Assembly: GCA_934320845.1 (NCBI GenBank)
Contig: CAKRFU010000013.1
Span: forward strand, 20,471 to 84,470
DNA from: an uncultured Lachnospiraceae bacterium
GTDB taxonomy: Bacteria > Bacillota > Clostridia > Lachnospirales > Lachnospiraceae
Length of the DNA stretch: 64,000 nucleotides
Reading direction: 5' to 3'
A program made the position numbers and the translations under genes. A model generated the notes under the pieces. It was not told the DNA's origin, did not search any database, and saw only the letters and a list, made by a program, of their open reading frames with translations. Positions 1-9,249 of this stretch are shown piece after piece (position 1 is the first letter of the stretch; each line of letters begins with the position of its first letter).

Positions 1-1521
1 GATAACAGCAGGCTCATCTCTGTATTCCTGTATGATGAAACTGACATGATGGAACTTGAGCAGAAGAGAGAAGCGGAAAATCTTGTTGTGGGTCTTTTAT
101 ATATTGATAATTATGACGAGCTTATAGATAGCATTGATGAAATCAGGCAGTCGCTTATCATGGCTTTGATAGACAGAAAAATCAATAAATATATGCAGGG
201 TATAGATGCTATTTCTAAAAAATTGGAGAAAGATAAATTTTTGTTTTTATTTAAACAGAGTTATCTTGCCGAGATATGTTCAAATCGTTTTACAATTTTA
301 GAGGAGATAAGGGATATAAATCTCGGAAATGAATCAAGTGCAACCATAAGTATCGGTATTGGTGTAGGCAGAGATACATTTGTTGAGAGATATGACCTTG
401 CACGTGCTGCCATAGATCTTGCACTCGGAAGAGGCGGTGACCAGGCTGTAGTAAAATCCGTTGACCAGGAAAAATTCTATGGTGGAAAAAGTGTTCAGAT
501 AGAAAGAAATACAAGAGTAAAGGCGAGAGTAAAAGCTCATGCTTTAAAAGAACTTATAGAGGGCAAAGAAAGAGTTGTCGTTATGGGACATTCGATAGGT
601 GATGTCGATTCTTTTGGTGCCTCAATAGGTATATACCGTATTGCAAAGACGCTTAACAGAAAAGCAAATGTCGTATTAAATGAAGTAAATCAGTCTGTTA
701 AACCTATAAGAGACAGATTCTATACAAAAGAATACGAGGATGACATGATTGTTACAGGTGATGAGGCAAAAGAACTTGTAGATGAGAATACGGTACTTGT
801 AATTGTAGATGTAAATAGAGCAAGTTATACGGAATGCCCGGAACTTATTGAGCAGGCTCAGTCTGTTGTAGTGATAGACCATCACAGACAGGCGGGAGAT
901 GCGATTGATAAGGCGGTATTGTTTTACATTGAGCCATATGCATCGTCTGCGAGTGAAATGGTTGCTGAGATTTCACAGTATATCGGCAATGGTCTTAAAC
1001 TTAAATCAGCAGAAGCCGAGGCAATGTATGCCGGCATTATGATTGATACAAACTATTTTTCAAATAAAACGGGTGTCAGGACTTTCGAGGCAATGGCTTA
1101 TCTAAGAAGAAACGGAGCTGATGCCGTTCGTATAAGAAAGGCTTTCAGGGAGGACATTGACGAATATAAGATAAGAGCGGCGGCTATACAGGATACGGAA
1201 CTTTATAAAGATGCATTTGCAATAGCAGAAAGCAAGAGTGAGGGAATAGAATCACCGACGGTATTTGCATCAAAAATTGCAAATTCGCTTCTCGACATAA
1301 ATGGAGTTAAGGCTTCTTTTGTACTTACAAAGTATAGAGGAAAGGTCTATATAAGTGCACGTTCAATTGACGAGGTCAACGTCCAGATTATGATGGAGCA
1401 GCTTGGTGGCGGCGGTCATATAAATATGGCTGGTGCACAGCTTGAAAATGTTGAAGTAGAAGCTGCAAAAGATATGATTAGAGAAGAAATAGACAAGATG
1501 ATTGAGGAAGGAGAAATATAG
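1..1521 (+). CDS. gdpP: Cyclic-di-AMP phosphodiesterase GdpP, 5' end cut by window
   Basis: Membrane phosphodiesterase that hydrolyses the second messenger c-di-AMP. The reading frame is open from base 1, so the N-terminal membrane and PAS segments lie outside the window. What remains is the end of the degenerate GGDEF domain (the region around [10 protein letters not shown] and [11 protein letters not shown]) followed by the DHH domain ([13 protein letters not shown], then [10 protein letters not shown] near residue 290 of the visible part) and the DHHA1 domain with the glycine-rich GGGGH motif near the end. It ends 2 bases before rplI, and gdpP-rplI-dnaB is the usual Firmicute order. The family assignment is secure. 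Activity cannot be checked for the missing part. Confidence 0.93.
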   Translation, partial: DNSRLISVFLYDETDMMELEQKREAENLVVGLLYIDNYDELIDSIDEIRQSLIMALIDRKINKYMQGIDAISKKLEKDKFLFLFKQSYLAEICSNRFTILEEIRDINLGNESSATISIGIGVGRDTFVERYDLARAAIDLALGRGGDQAVVKSVDQEKFYGGKSVQIERNTRVKARVKAHALKELIEGKERVVVMGHSIGDVDSFGASIGIYRIAKTLNRKANVVLNEVNQSVKPIRDRFYTKEYEDDMIVTGDEAKELVDENTVLVIVDVNRASYTECPELIEQAQSVVVIDHHRQAGDAIDKAVLFYIEPYASSASEMVAEISQYIGNGLKLKSAEAEAMYAGIMIDTNYFSNKTGVRTFEAMAYLRRNGADAVRIRKAFREDIDEYKIRAAAIQDTELYKDAFAIAESKSEGIESPTVFASKIANSLLDINGVKASFVLTKYRGKVYISARSIDEVNVQIMMEQLGGGGHINMAGAQLENVEVEAAKDMIREEIDKMIEEGEI

Positions 1522-1523
1522 AT

Positions 1524-1970
1524 ATGCAGGTAATATTATTAGAAGATGTAAAATCTCTTGGAAAAAAGGGAGAGATTGTAAAGGTAAATGATGGATATGC
1601 CAGAAATTTTATATTAAAAAAGAAACTTGGTGTTGAGGCAACATCAAACAATTTAAATGAGCTTAAACTTCAGAAAAAAAATGAAGAAAAGCTTGCAAAG
1701 GAAAAACTTGATGCTGCAAAAGAGTTTGCAAAAGAACTCGAGGAAAAACAGGTTACAGTTTCAATAAAAACAGGTTCAGGCGGAAGAAGCTTTGGCTCTG
1801 TTTCAACAAAAGAAATTGCGGCAGCAGCGAAAAGCCAGCTTGGCTATGAACTTGACAAAAAGAAAATGGAACTTGATGTACCTATCAAGAGTCCGGGAAC
1901 TTTCAATGTTAAGATAAAGCTTCATAAGGAAGTGACAGCTGAACTTAGAGTTGTCGTAAAAGAAGCTTAA
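1524..1970 (+). CDS. rplI: 50S ribosomal protein L9
   Basis: Ribosomal protein of the large subunit that binds 23S rRNA. The 148 residues match the normal length. The N-terminal signature [22 protein letters not shown] is followed by YARNFILKK, the long charged connecting helix (about residues 40-75), and a C-terminal domain starting near [15 protein letters not shown]. The start codon lies 2 bases after the gdpP stop, and the GAGGAAGGAG ribosome site sits inside the end of gdpP, so the two are translationally linked. dnaB follows after 12 bases. Confidence 0.97.
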   Translation: MQVILLEDVKSLGKKGEIVKVNDGYARNFILKKKLGVEATSNNLNELKLQKKNEEKLAKEKLDAAKEFAKELEEKQVTVSIKTGSGGRSFGSVSTKEIAAAAKSQLGYELDKKKMELDVPIKSPGTFNVKIKLHKEVTAELRVVVKEA

Positions 1971-1982
1971 GGGGTAATAAAA

Positions 1983-3323
1983 TTGGAAGAAGAAGTGATA
2001 AAGAGACTTCCGCCTAACAATGTGGAAGCGGAGAAAGCCGTTATAGGAGCGATGATGTTAGATTCAGACGCTATAATGGTATGCTCCGAGATACTTACAG
2101 CAGGAGAATTTTATCAACAGCAATATGGAATTATCTTTGATGCTCTTGTTGAAATGTACAGAGATGGGATAGGAGCTGATTTGGTCACTATCCAGAATAA
2201 GCTTCGTGAGAAGGAAGTCACACCTGAGCTTTACAGTGTGGAATATTTAGGAGAACTTTTAGCAAGCGTTCCCACATCAGCAAATGTAAAATTTTATGCA
2301 GATATTGTACATGAAAAAGCTGTTTTAAGAAGACTTATCAAAGTAACTGAGCAGGTTACAAGAGAGTGTTACATGGACAGCCAGCCGCTTGAGGATATTC
2401 TTGAAGACACTGAAAAGGGTGTATTTGATGTAATACAACAGCGTGGAGGAAGTGAGTTTGAGCCAATCAGAGACGTTGTGCTCAGAACTCTCGACAGTAT
2501 AGAAAAGGCTGCTAAACAGAAAGGAAACATCACAGGTCTGGAAACAGGTTTTAGAGATTTAGATGCGAAAACGGCAGGATTACAAAAATCTGACCTTATA
2601 CTTATTGCGGCAAGACCGGCAATGGGTAAAACAGCATTTGTATTGAATATTGCCGAGTATGTGGCACTTCACAGCAACAGTACAATAGCTTTGTTCAGTC
2701 TCGAGATGAGTAAAGAACAGCTTGTAAAACGTATGCTTGCCATGAATTCAATGGTGGATTCGCAAAAGATACGAACCGGTGATTTGGAAGATGATGACTG
2801 GGACAAACTTGTAGGAAGTGTACGAAAAATAGGAAATTCAAATCTTGTAATCGATGATACATCAGGAATTACGGCATCGGAACTCCGCTCGAAATGCCGT
2901 AAATTAAAAATAGAACAGGGACTTGACCTTGTTATAATCGATTATCTTCAGCTTATGACGGGTGCGGGCAAAAGAAAAAGTGACAGCAGACAGCAGGAAA
3001 TATCTGATATATCGCGTTCGCTTAAGGTAATGGCAAGAGAACTTGACGTTCCGGTAATAGCTTTGTCACAGCTTTCCCGTGCCGTTGAGTCAAGACCTGA
3101 TAAAAGACCGATGCTTTCAGACCTTCGTGAATCGGGAGCGATAGAGCAGGATGCGGATATTGTAATGTTTATATACAGAGATGAATATTATAATCCGGAT
3201 TCGGAGAAAAAAGGTGTGGCGGAAGTCATAGTGGCAAAACAGCGAAGCGGTCCGACCGGTCCGGTTGAACTTGCGTGGCTGTCGCAATATACGAAGTTTG
3301 GAAATTTGGAGTACCAGAGATAG
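1983..3323 (+). CDS. dnaB: Replicative DNA helicase DnaB
   Basis: Hexameric 5'-3' helicase of the replication fork. It has 446 residues, as usual for the family: an N-terminal DnaB domain (about 8-110) and a RecA-like core with Walker A ARPAMGKTAF near residue 216 and Walker B IIDYLQLM near 318, then the R-finger region around SRAVESRPDKRPMLSDLRESG. The start is a TTG at 1983, preceded by AAGGGG with correct spacing; no ATG fits better. No intein is present at the usual Walker A or IIDYLQL insertion points. Confidence 0.97.
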   Translation: MEEEVIKRLPPNNVEAEKAVIGAMMLDSDAIMVCSEILTAGEFYQQQYGIIFDALVEMYRDGIGADLVTIQNKLREKEVTPELYSVEYLGELLASVPTSANVKFYADIVHEKAVLRRLIKVTEQVTRECYMDSQPLEDILEDTEKGVFDVIQQRGGSEFEPIRDVVLRTLDSIEKAAKQKGNITGLETGFRDLDAKTAGLQKSDLILIAARPAMGKTAFVLNIAEYVALHSNSTIALFSLEMSKEQLVKRMLAMNSMVDSQKIRTGDLEDDDWDKLVGSVRKIGNSNLVIDDTSGITASELRSKCRKLKIEQGLDLVIIDYLQLMTGAGKRKSDSRQQEISDISRSLKVMARELDVPVIALSQLSRAVESRPDKRPMLSDLRESGAIEQDADIVMFIYRDEYYNPDSEKKGVAEVIVAKQRSGPTGPVELAWLSQYTKFGNLEYQR

Positions 3324-3372
3324 TTATATTAAAATTTCAGAAATTTCTTATAAATAAATCAAAAAATTAAAC

Positions 3373-3401
3373 TTGAAATGATAGGTGATTATTTATATTA
3401 T
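3373..3401 (+). promoter_or_regulatory. Candidate sigma-A promoter for pgi
   Basis: TTGAAA (3373-3378), a 17-base spacer and TATTAT (3396-3401). It lies in the 225-base gap after dnaB, about 145 bases ahead of the pgi start. A second AT-rich -10-like string (TTATAATAAA near 3431) is also present, so the exact start site is open. Confidence 0.5.
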
Positions 3402-3548
3402 ATAAGGGTGGGAATTTTAGTTTTGCCACGCTTATAATAAATGAGATATCTTAAATTTAGATGTTATTGCTTTTAAGCTATAATGCAATAGATTACCGCA
3501 ATAACACAAATCAAAGGTGTTTTAACACAGAAATGGAGGATTACGATA

Positions 3549-4898
3549 ATGGGAACACAGGTAAAATTTGATTACTCATTAACAAATGGTATTGTGTCAG
3601 AGGACGAAATCAAGTCTATGGCAAAGATTGCAAAAGATGCAAAAGATGTACTTGTAAGCAAATCAGGTGCAGGAAATGACTTCCTTGGATGGATAGACCT
3701 TCCGGTTGACTATGATAAGGAGGAGTTTGCACGTATTCAGAAAGCAGCAGAAAAGATTAAATCTGATTCTGAGGTGCTTCTTGTAATTGGTATCGGTGGT
3801 TCATATCTTGGGGCAAGAGCAGCAATTGAGTTTTTAAGACATGGTTTCTACAACAGTGTATCTAAAGAAATCCGTAAGACACCTGAGATTTATTATTGTG
3901 GAAACAGCCTTAGCGGAACATATCTTTCACAGCTTATTGAAGTAATCGGGGACAGAGATTTCTCAGTAAATATAATCAGTAAATCAGGAACAACAACAGA
4001 GCCAGCAGTAGCTTTCAGAATTTTCAAAGAGATGCTTGAAAAGAAGTATGGTAAAGAGGAAGCTGCAAAGAGAATTTATGCAACAACAGACAAGGCAAAG
4101 GGAGCACTCAAGAACCTTGCAACAGAAGAAGGTTATGAGACATTTGTTGTACCTGACGATGTAGGAGGACGTTTCTCAGTTCTCACAGCAGTAGGACTTC
4201 TTCCAATTGCAGTAAGTGGTGCAGATATTGCAAAACTTATGGAAGGTGCAGCTTCTATGAGAGAAGTATGCCTGAATAAAGATTTTGATGAGAATGAATC
4301 ATTAAAATATGCAGCAATCAGAAATATTCTTCTCCGCAAAGGAAAGAGCGTTGAAATTCTTGGAAACTATGAGCCTGCATTCCATTATGTAGCAGAGTGG
4401 TGGAAACAGCTCTTCGGAGAGAGTGAAGGAAAAGACCAGAAAGGTATTTTCCCGGCATCAGTTGACCTTACAACTGACCTTCATTCAATGGGACAGTTCA
4501 TTCAGGACGGAAGCCGTATCATGTTTGAGACTATCATGGAACTTGAGAAACCTTCATATGACATTACAATTCAGGAAGAAGCAGTTGACCTTGACGGACT
4601 TAATTATCTTGCAGGTAAGACATTAGACTTTATCAACAAGAGTGCCATGAAGGGAACACAGCTTGCACATACAGATGGAAATGTACCAAACCTTGTAGTA
4701 AAGGTACCTGAGCAGAATGAATTCTATCTTGGACAGCTCTTCTATTTCTATGAGTTTGCTTGTGGTGTAAGCGGATATATCTTAGGAGTAAACCCATTCA
4801 ATCAGCCGGGTGTTGAGAGCTACAAGAAAAACATGTTTGCATTACTCGGAAAACCTGGATTTGAGGCTCAGAGAGAAGAACTCATGAAGAGACTTTAA
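3549..4898 (+). CDS. pgi: Glucose-6-phosphate isomerase
   Basis: Cytosolic glycolytic enzyme interconverting glucose 6-phosphate and fructose 6-phosphate. The 449-residue length is that of the short Firmicute class. Visible motifs are [17 protein letters not shown] (about 78-94), the phosphate-binding SKSGTTTEP (about 143), [20 protein letters not shown] (about 207), and [15 protein letters not shown], the family signature region containing the catalytic His. The ATG is preceded by GGAGG at 3536-3540. It stands alone, between the replication genes and the TRIC-like operon. Confidence 0.97.
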   Translation: MGTQVKFDYSLTNGIVSEDEIKSMAKIAKDAKDVLVSKSGAGNDFLGWIDLPVDYDKEEFARIQKAAEKIKSDSEVLLVIGIGGSYLGARAAIEFLRHGFYNSVSKEIRKTPEIYYCGNSLSGTYLSQLIEVIGDRDFSVNIISKSGTTTEPAVAFRIFKEMLEKKYGKEEAAKRIYATTDKAKGALKNLATEEGYETFVVPDDVGGRFSVLTAVGLLPIAVSGADIAKLMEGAASMREVCLNKDFDENESLKYAAIRNILLRKGKSVEILGNYEPAFHYVAEWWKQLFGESEGKDQKGIFPASVDLTTDLHSMGQFIQDGSRIMFETIMELEKPSYDITIQEEAVDLDGLNYLAGKTLDFINKSAMKGTQLAHTDGNVPNLVVKVPEQNEFYLGQLFYFYEFACGVSGYILGVNPFNQPGVESYKKNMFALLGKPGFEAQREELMKRL

Positions 4899-4930
4899 TC
4901 GACTGCGCGAAAGCCACCATCATAATACAT

Positions 4931-4990
4931 ACAGGATATGATTTTTGTTTTGAGATAAAAATGCCTTGAAGCAGGAATTATATCCTGTTT
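4931..4990 (+). terminator. Possible terminator after pgi
   Basis: Arms ACAGGATAT (4931-4939) and ATATCCTGT (4980-4988) are perfectly complementary and run into TTTT. The 40-base loop is long for an intrinsic terminator, so this is tentative. Confidence 0.4.
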
Positions 4991-5020
4991 TGGTCTAAAC
5001 GGAAAGTTGAGATAAAGAAC

Positions 5021-5686
5021 ATGAATGATTTGATAGATATTTTAGATATAATAGGGGTTGTGGCGTTTGCAATATCGGGAGCGATGACTGCGATAAAAAA
5101 GAGGATGGATCTGCTTGGAATATGTGTGCTTGGAATAGTGACAGCGGTTGGAGGCGGCATAACGAGAGATGTTTTGCTTGGCAATACACCTCCATCAGCA
5201 TTTAAAGATCCGAGGGATGTAAGTATTGCAGCAATAGTTTCATGTCTTGTATTTATATTTATGATAATGAATGCATCTGAGCATGCAAAAAATCCGAGTG
5301 AAAAATTTGTGGCAATATATGAATATGTTCTTATGCTTACAGATGCGGTAGGGCTTGGGGCTTTTACTGTTATCGGTATAGATGTGGCAAAAAAGACAGT
5401 CAGTGATTATAATACAAACACATTTCTGCTCATATTTGTCGGAGTTATAACGGGAGTAGGCGGTGGAGTTCTGCGTGATATAATGAGCGGGATGATACCT
5501 TATATATTTAAGAAACATATATATGCAGTTGCATCGGCAGCAGGAGCAGGGGCATATATAGTTATTGATAATTATATAGGAAGAAACGTTGCGATAATCG
5601 GTTGTTCGGTGCTTGTCGTGGCGGTGCGTGTGCTTGCGGCTCATTTTGAGTGGAATCTGCCTAAGATAAAATATAAAATTAAATAG
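5021..5686 (+). CDS. TRIC-like trimeric cation channel family membrane protein (UPF0126)
   Basis: Predicted integral membrane protein of 221 residues with two homologous halves, each built of three hydrophobic segments. The repeats are marked by the glycine-rich, Arg-containing turns GIVTAVGGGITRDVLLG (about 42-58) and GVITGVGGGVLRDIMSG (about 147-163), the hallmark of the bacterial TRIC (YadS/UPF0126) family. Its members are thought to form trimeric monovalent-cation channels; the ion here is inferred only. The gene ends 14 bases before a LytTR response regulator, so the three genes 5021-7201 look like one operon. Confidence 0.85.
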   Translation: MNDLIDILDIIGVVAFAISGAMTAIKKRMDLLGICVLGIVTAVGGGITRDVLLGNTPPSAFKDPRDVSIAAIVSCLVFIFMIMNASEHAKNPSEKFVAIYEYVLMLTDAVGLGAFTVIGIDVAKKTVSDYNTNTFLLIFVGVITGVGGGVLRDIMSGMIPYIFKKHIYAVASAAGAGAYIVIDNYIGRNVAIIGCSVLVVAVRVLAAHFEWNLPKIKYKIK

Positions 5687-5699
5687 GGGTGAAAATCAG

Positions 5700-6434
5700 A
5701 TGGAACAGGAAAAGATGAGGGCAGCAGTATGTGAAGATGTTTTAGAAGAAGCACAATGGCTTTCTGATATGATACGCAAGTGGTACGATGATAAAGGTAT
5801 AGCAGGCGAGATTAGTATTTTTGAAGATGCTGCCGAATTTCTTTTTGCGAGAGAGGATTATAGTTTTGATGTACTGTTTCTTGATATAAAAATGCCTGAA
5901 AAAAATGGTATATCTTTGGCTAAGCATCTTCGCAGGCTTGGTGATGATATGCCTATAATATTTGTGACAGGTGAGAGGGAATATATTCTTGAAGGCTATG
6001 AAGTGGAAGCTCTTCATTATCTTATAAAGCCGGTGCAGGAAAAAAAGATTTTTGAATGTCTTGAGAGAGTTTACCGCAATGCAGCACAGCAGGAAGCGTA
6101 TGTGATATTGACAGGAGACATGGGTGTTGTTAAGGTTTTACAAAAAGATATATATTATATAGAAGTGTTTGGACATGACATGAAATATGTGACAAGGCAT
6201 GGTGAATTCTTTAAAACAGGTTCATTAAAGGAAGCATTAAGTGAGCTTTCGGAGCAGGATTTTGTGAGCTGTTATCGTGGAATTGCAATAAATATCCGTT
6301 ATATATGGCGTATAGAAAAGGACAAGCTGTATATGGCAGAGGAGCCTCGTGGATTTGAAAAAACTGTTCCGGTGAGCAGGAGAATGTATAAGCAGGTAAA
6401 TCAAAAATTTATTGAATACAATAGAAAACAGTAA
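5700..6434 (+). CDS. LytTR-family response regulator (AgrA/VirR type)
   Basis: DNA-binding response regulator of 244 residues. The receiver domain (about 6-120) shows the acidic pair CEDV, phosphoacceptor Asp in VLFLDIKMPEKNG (about residue 61), conserved Thr in IIFVTGE and Lys in YLIKPV. The C-terminal LytTR domain (about 140-240) contains IYYIEVFGHDMKYVT and the FVSCYRGIAINIRYIWRI strand-turn. Such proteins bind pairs of 9-10 bp direct repeats about two helical turns apart. Exactly such a pair lies upstream of the ABC genes at 7288-7318. The cognate kinase follows 44 bases downstream. Confidence 0.93.
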   Translation: MEQEKMRAAVCEDVLEEAQWLSDMIRKWYDDKGIAGEISIFEDAAEFLFAREDYSFDVLFLDIKMPEKNGISLAKHLRRLGDDMPIIFVTGEREYILEGYEVEALHYLIKPVQEKKIFECLERVYRNAAQQEAYVILTGDMGVVKVLQKDIYYIEVFGHDMKYVTRHGEFFKTGSLKEALSELSEQDFVSCYRGIAINIRYIWRIEKDKLYMAEEPRGFEKTVPVSRRMYKQVNQKFIEYNRKQ

Positions 6435-6478
6435 GAGCAGAGTTTTTTCACAGGCTTAGTAATGAATGGAGGAGTATT

Positions 6479-7201
6479 ATGGAGCTTATAATAGCAATAA
6501 TTTCAATATGCATTTTCATTGCATTGTTATCTTTCAGCATTTTGAAAATATGGATGCCGGGATATATGGTGCGTGAAATGGAGCAATATCAAAATAAGCT
6601 TCTTGAGCGTCAGTTTGAGGAAATTGACAATACATATCGTGAGATGCGTGGATGGCGGCATGATTATAAAAATCATATGCAGGTGCTTAAGATTTATGTC
6701 GAAAACAGACAGTGGGAAAATGCAAAGGATTATATTATACAGATGAATGAGGATTTAGAAAGCGTAGATCATGTTATCAAAACAGGAAATATCATGGCAG
6801 ACGCTATCGTAAACAGTAAGGTATCTCTTGCAAAGAAGAAAAATATAAAACTTGATGTAACAGCAAAAATACCAAAAGAAATACCAATGACGGATGTGGA
6901 GTTTTGTGTTGTTTTTGGAAATATTATGGACAATGCAATAGAGGCATGTGAAAAGCTAGTATCAAAAGAAAATAAATTTATCAGAGTGTATATAGGTGTA
7001 TTTAAAAAACAGTTTTATATGTCTGTCAGCAATTCTACAGATCAGAAGAAGCGTGTAAAAAAATATTTATCAATGAAAGGTGAGGGACATGGATTTGGAT
7101 TAAAGCGTATTGATAAGATTATTCATGACAAAAACGGATATCTTAATCGTCAGAATGAACCGGGAGTATTTGCGACTGAGATAATGCTACCATATATTTA
7201 G
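6479..7201 (+). CDS. GHKL-domain sensor histidine kinase (AgrC-like), reduced sensor
   Basis: Partner kinase of the preceding regulator, 240 residues. It has one N-terminal membrane helix (about 3-22), then the phosphorylation helix with WRHDYKNHMQVLK (His near residue 60) and a GHKL ATPase domain with N-box FGNIMDNAIEACE (about 148) and G-box GHGFGLKRI (about 203). Typical AgrC kinases have six or seven membrane helices as ligand sensor; this one has one and no recognisable extracellular domain. It may therefore sense through a partner, for example the co-encoded channel or the ABC exporters. That role is inference. Confidence 0.9.
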   Translation: MELIIAIISICIFIALLSFSILKIWMPGYMVREMEQYQNKLLERQFEEIDNTYREMRGWRHDYKNHMQVLKIYVENRQWENAKDYIIQMNEDLESVDHVIKTGNIMADAIVNSKVSLAKKKNIKLDVTAKIPKEIPMTDVEFCVVFGNIMDNAIEACEKLVSKENKFIRVYIGVFKKQFYMSVSNSTDQKKRVKKYLSMKGEGHGFGLKRIDKIIHDKNGYLNRQNEPGVFATEIMLPYI

Positions 7202-7287
7202 CAGTATTAAGAAAGTACCGCTTTTATTGTGTAGAACAATAAATTTCGTGTAGTGACTTGTTTGTATCAGAAGAATATAAGAATAAA

Positions 7288-7357
7288 ATACCGCTTAAGT
7301 TAAAAATCATACCGCTTATGCAAAAAAGGCACAAGAGGCATGATTTTTTATTATACT
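7288..7357 (+). promoter_or_regulatory. LytTR-type direct repeat plus promoter for the ABC exporter pair
   Basis: ATACCGCTTA occurs twice, at 7288-7297 and 7309-7318, exactly 21 bases apart, the geometry expected for a LytTR dimer. A third, unpaired TACCGCTTT lies at 7216-7224. Downstream there is a good -10 (TATACT, 7352-7357) but no consensus -35 near 7329-7334, as expected of an activator-dependent promoter. The nearest regulator is the LytTR protein encoded at 5700-6434. Confidence 0.7.
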
Positions 7358-7408
7358 AAAAGTAGTTTATGACAGATTATCAAATTATTTTAGGAAAGGA
7401 TGAGAAAA

Positions 7409-9247
7409 ATGGAGAAGAAAAAAAGAGGTGTAAATTTTGCCATGCCAAGTTATTGTTCTGCATTTTGGGATTGTATCAGAACTATATGGAGTATGGATAA
7501 AAAAGTGTATCTTTATGGATTCGCAGCATTGCCATTTGCAGCATTACAGCAAATATTACCTCTTTATATGCCTAAGCTGGTAGTGCAGGGAGTGGAGGAC
7601 AGCATCGGAATGACAACGCTTATACTTCAGCTTTGTGCTTTAGTTTTTATACTTTTAATATGTGTTATTATCAGATGGCATTTCAGTGGACAGATTACAA
7701 GTCGCAATCAGATTATTGCAAAAGGGCTGCAAAACAGGTTTGCGAAAAAATTACTTATGGTAGATTATAGTTATCTGGAGAATAAGAAATTTCTTGAGCT
7801 TAGAAATGTAGTAAAAAAGGATTTGTTTGGTGGAAAAGTCGGCGATGATGATTCCACGGGAAATTTAAAGTATTTTGTGAAAGATATTTTTGAATTATTT
7901 TCAACATTTATAATGCTGATTGTTTATATTGTATTTATCATCCGGCTTGAGTGGTGGCTTGTTTTGATATTTGCCATGCTTTTTGCAGTGACTTTTTTTA
8001 GTGGAAAGCTTACGGGTGCATACGAAAAGAAATGGGCAAAAGAGGGCGGTGAAGTTTGGCAGAAGATGGATTACATTACCAGACGCACCGAGGATTTTTC
8101 GTTGGCAAAAGATATAAGAATGTACAATATGGAGAATTGGTTTGATTATCTTTTTAGAAAATATCGTAAAAAAAGGCTTGATTATAAAGCAAAAGAAATG
8201 GAATATCGTTTGTTTGGAGAAACGGTTACTGCTTTGCCTGAAATGATATCGTATATATTATTTTATGGAGTGATAGTATGGAAATTTTTCAAAGGAAGAA
8301 TGCAGATATCTGATGCTATCTTCTATAATGGAATGATATCAGGCTTTATGCTTCAGAGAAACTCAGGGATGACTAATCTACATCATCTTATAAACAGTGT
8401 ATCGGCATTTAGTCGTTATAAAGAATTTATTGCATATGGTGATGATATGTCGGGAGACACTGCAGAGCTTAAAAAAGCTGCACCACAGATAGAGCTTAGA
8501 CATGTCAGTTTTGCCTATCCATCTTCGGAACATAACATCATTGATGATATGAGTCTTAAGATAGATGCAGGAGAAAAAATAGCAGTTGTTGGGTTGAATG
8601 GTGCCGGAAAGACAACTCTTATGAAGCTTATTTGTGGACTTTTACATCCGACAAAAGGAAAAATTCTTCTAAACGGAGTAGATATGGAAACAATTAAGCA
8701 ACAGGAGATATATGCGTGGTTTTCATGTGTTTTTCAGGATGTTCATTTTCTGCCGCTTTCTGTCAGGGAAAATATCAGTATGAAGCCTTTAAAGGTCAAA
8801 GTTGATGACAGAGTATGGGAATGTCTTGATAAAGCTGGAATGAGTGATGTTATTAACGAGTTGCCAGGGAAGGATGATACATTGATGGAAAAATCATTAA
8901 ATAATGAGGCAACAGATTTTTCAGGAGGACAGCGTCAGAAGCTGATGCTTGCAAGAGCACTGTACAGAGATAGCGGAGTTCTGATACTGGACGAGCCGAC
9001 AGCAGCACTGGATGCGATAGCGGAAAATGATATTTATCAAAAATATGCATACTTTACGCAGAATAAAACATCATTGTTTGTATCGCACAGATTGTCAAGC
9101 ACAAGATTTTGTGACCGTATTATTTTGATTGATGGAGGAAAGATTGCTGAGGAGGGCACACATAAAAGTCTGCTTGAAAAGAATGGAATATATGCAAAAA
9201 TGTTTTCGCTGCAGAGCAGATATTATCGGGAAAGAGTGGTGGATTAG
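7409..9247 (+). CDS. ABC exporter half-transporter A (permease fused to ATPase)
   Basis: Type IV (exporter-fold) half-transporter of 612 residues: a membrane domain with about six helices (residues 30-320) and an ATPase domain. It has Walker A GLNGAGKTTL (about 397), Q-loop VFQDVHFLPL, signature FSGGQRQKL, Walker B VLILDEPTAALD (about 525) with the catalytic Glu, and H-loop VSHRLSS. I chose the ATG at 7409 over 7400 because the AGGAAAGG ribosome site ends directly against 7400. It is followed after 2 bases by a homologous half-transporter, so a heterodimer is likely. The substrate is unknown; no precursor peptide or peptidase domain is next to it. Confidence 0.9.
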   Translation: MEKKKRGVNFAMPSYCSAFWDCIRTIWSMDKKVYLYGFAALPFAALQQILPLYMPKLVVQGVEDSIGMTTLILQLCALVFILLICVIIRWHFSGQITSRNQIIAKGLQNRFAKKLLMVDYSYLENKKFLELRNVVKKDLFGGKVGDDDSTGNLKYFVKDIFELFSTFIMLIVYIVFIIRLEWWLVLIFAMLFAVTFFSGKLTGAYEKKWAKEGGEVWQKMDYITRRTEDFSLAKDIRMYNMENWFDYLFRKYRKKRLDYKAKEMEYRLFGETVTALPEMISYILFYGVIVWKFFKGRMQISDAIFYNGMISGFMLQRNSGMTNLHHLINSVSAFSRYKEFIAYGDDMSGDTAELKKAAPQIELRHVSFAYPSSEHNIIDDMSLKIDAGEKIAVVGLNGAGKTTLMKLICGLLHPTKGKILLNGVDMETIKQQEIYAWFSCVFQDVHFLPLSVRENISMKPLKVKVDDRVWECLDKAGMSDVINELPGKDDTLMEKSLNNEATDFSGGQRQKLMLARALYRDSGVLILDEPTAALDAIAENDIYQKYAYFTQNKTSLFVSHRLSSTRFCDRIILIDGGKIAEEGTHKSLLEKNGIYAKMFSLQSRYYRERVVD

Positions 9248-9249
9248 AT

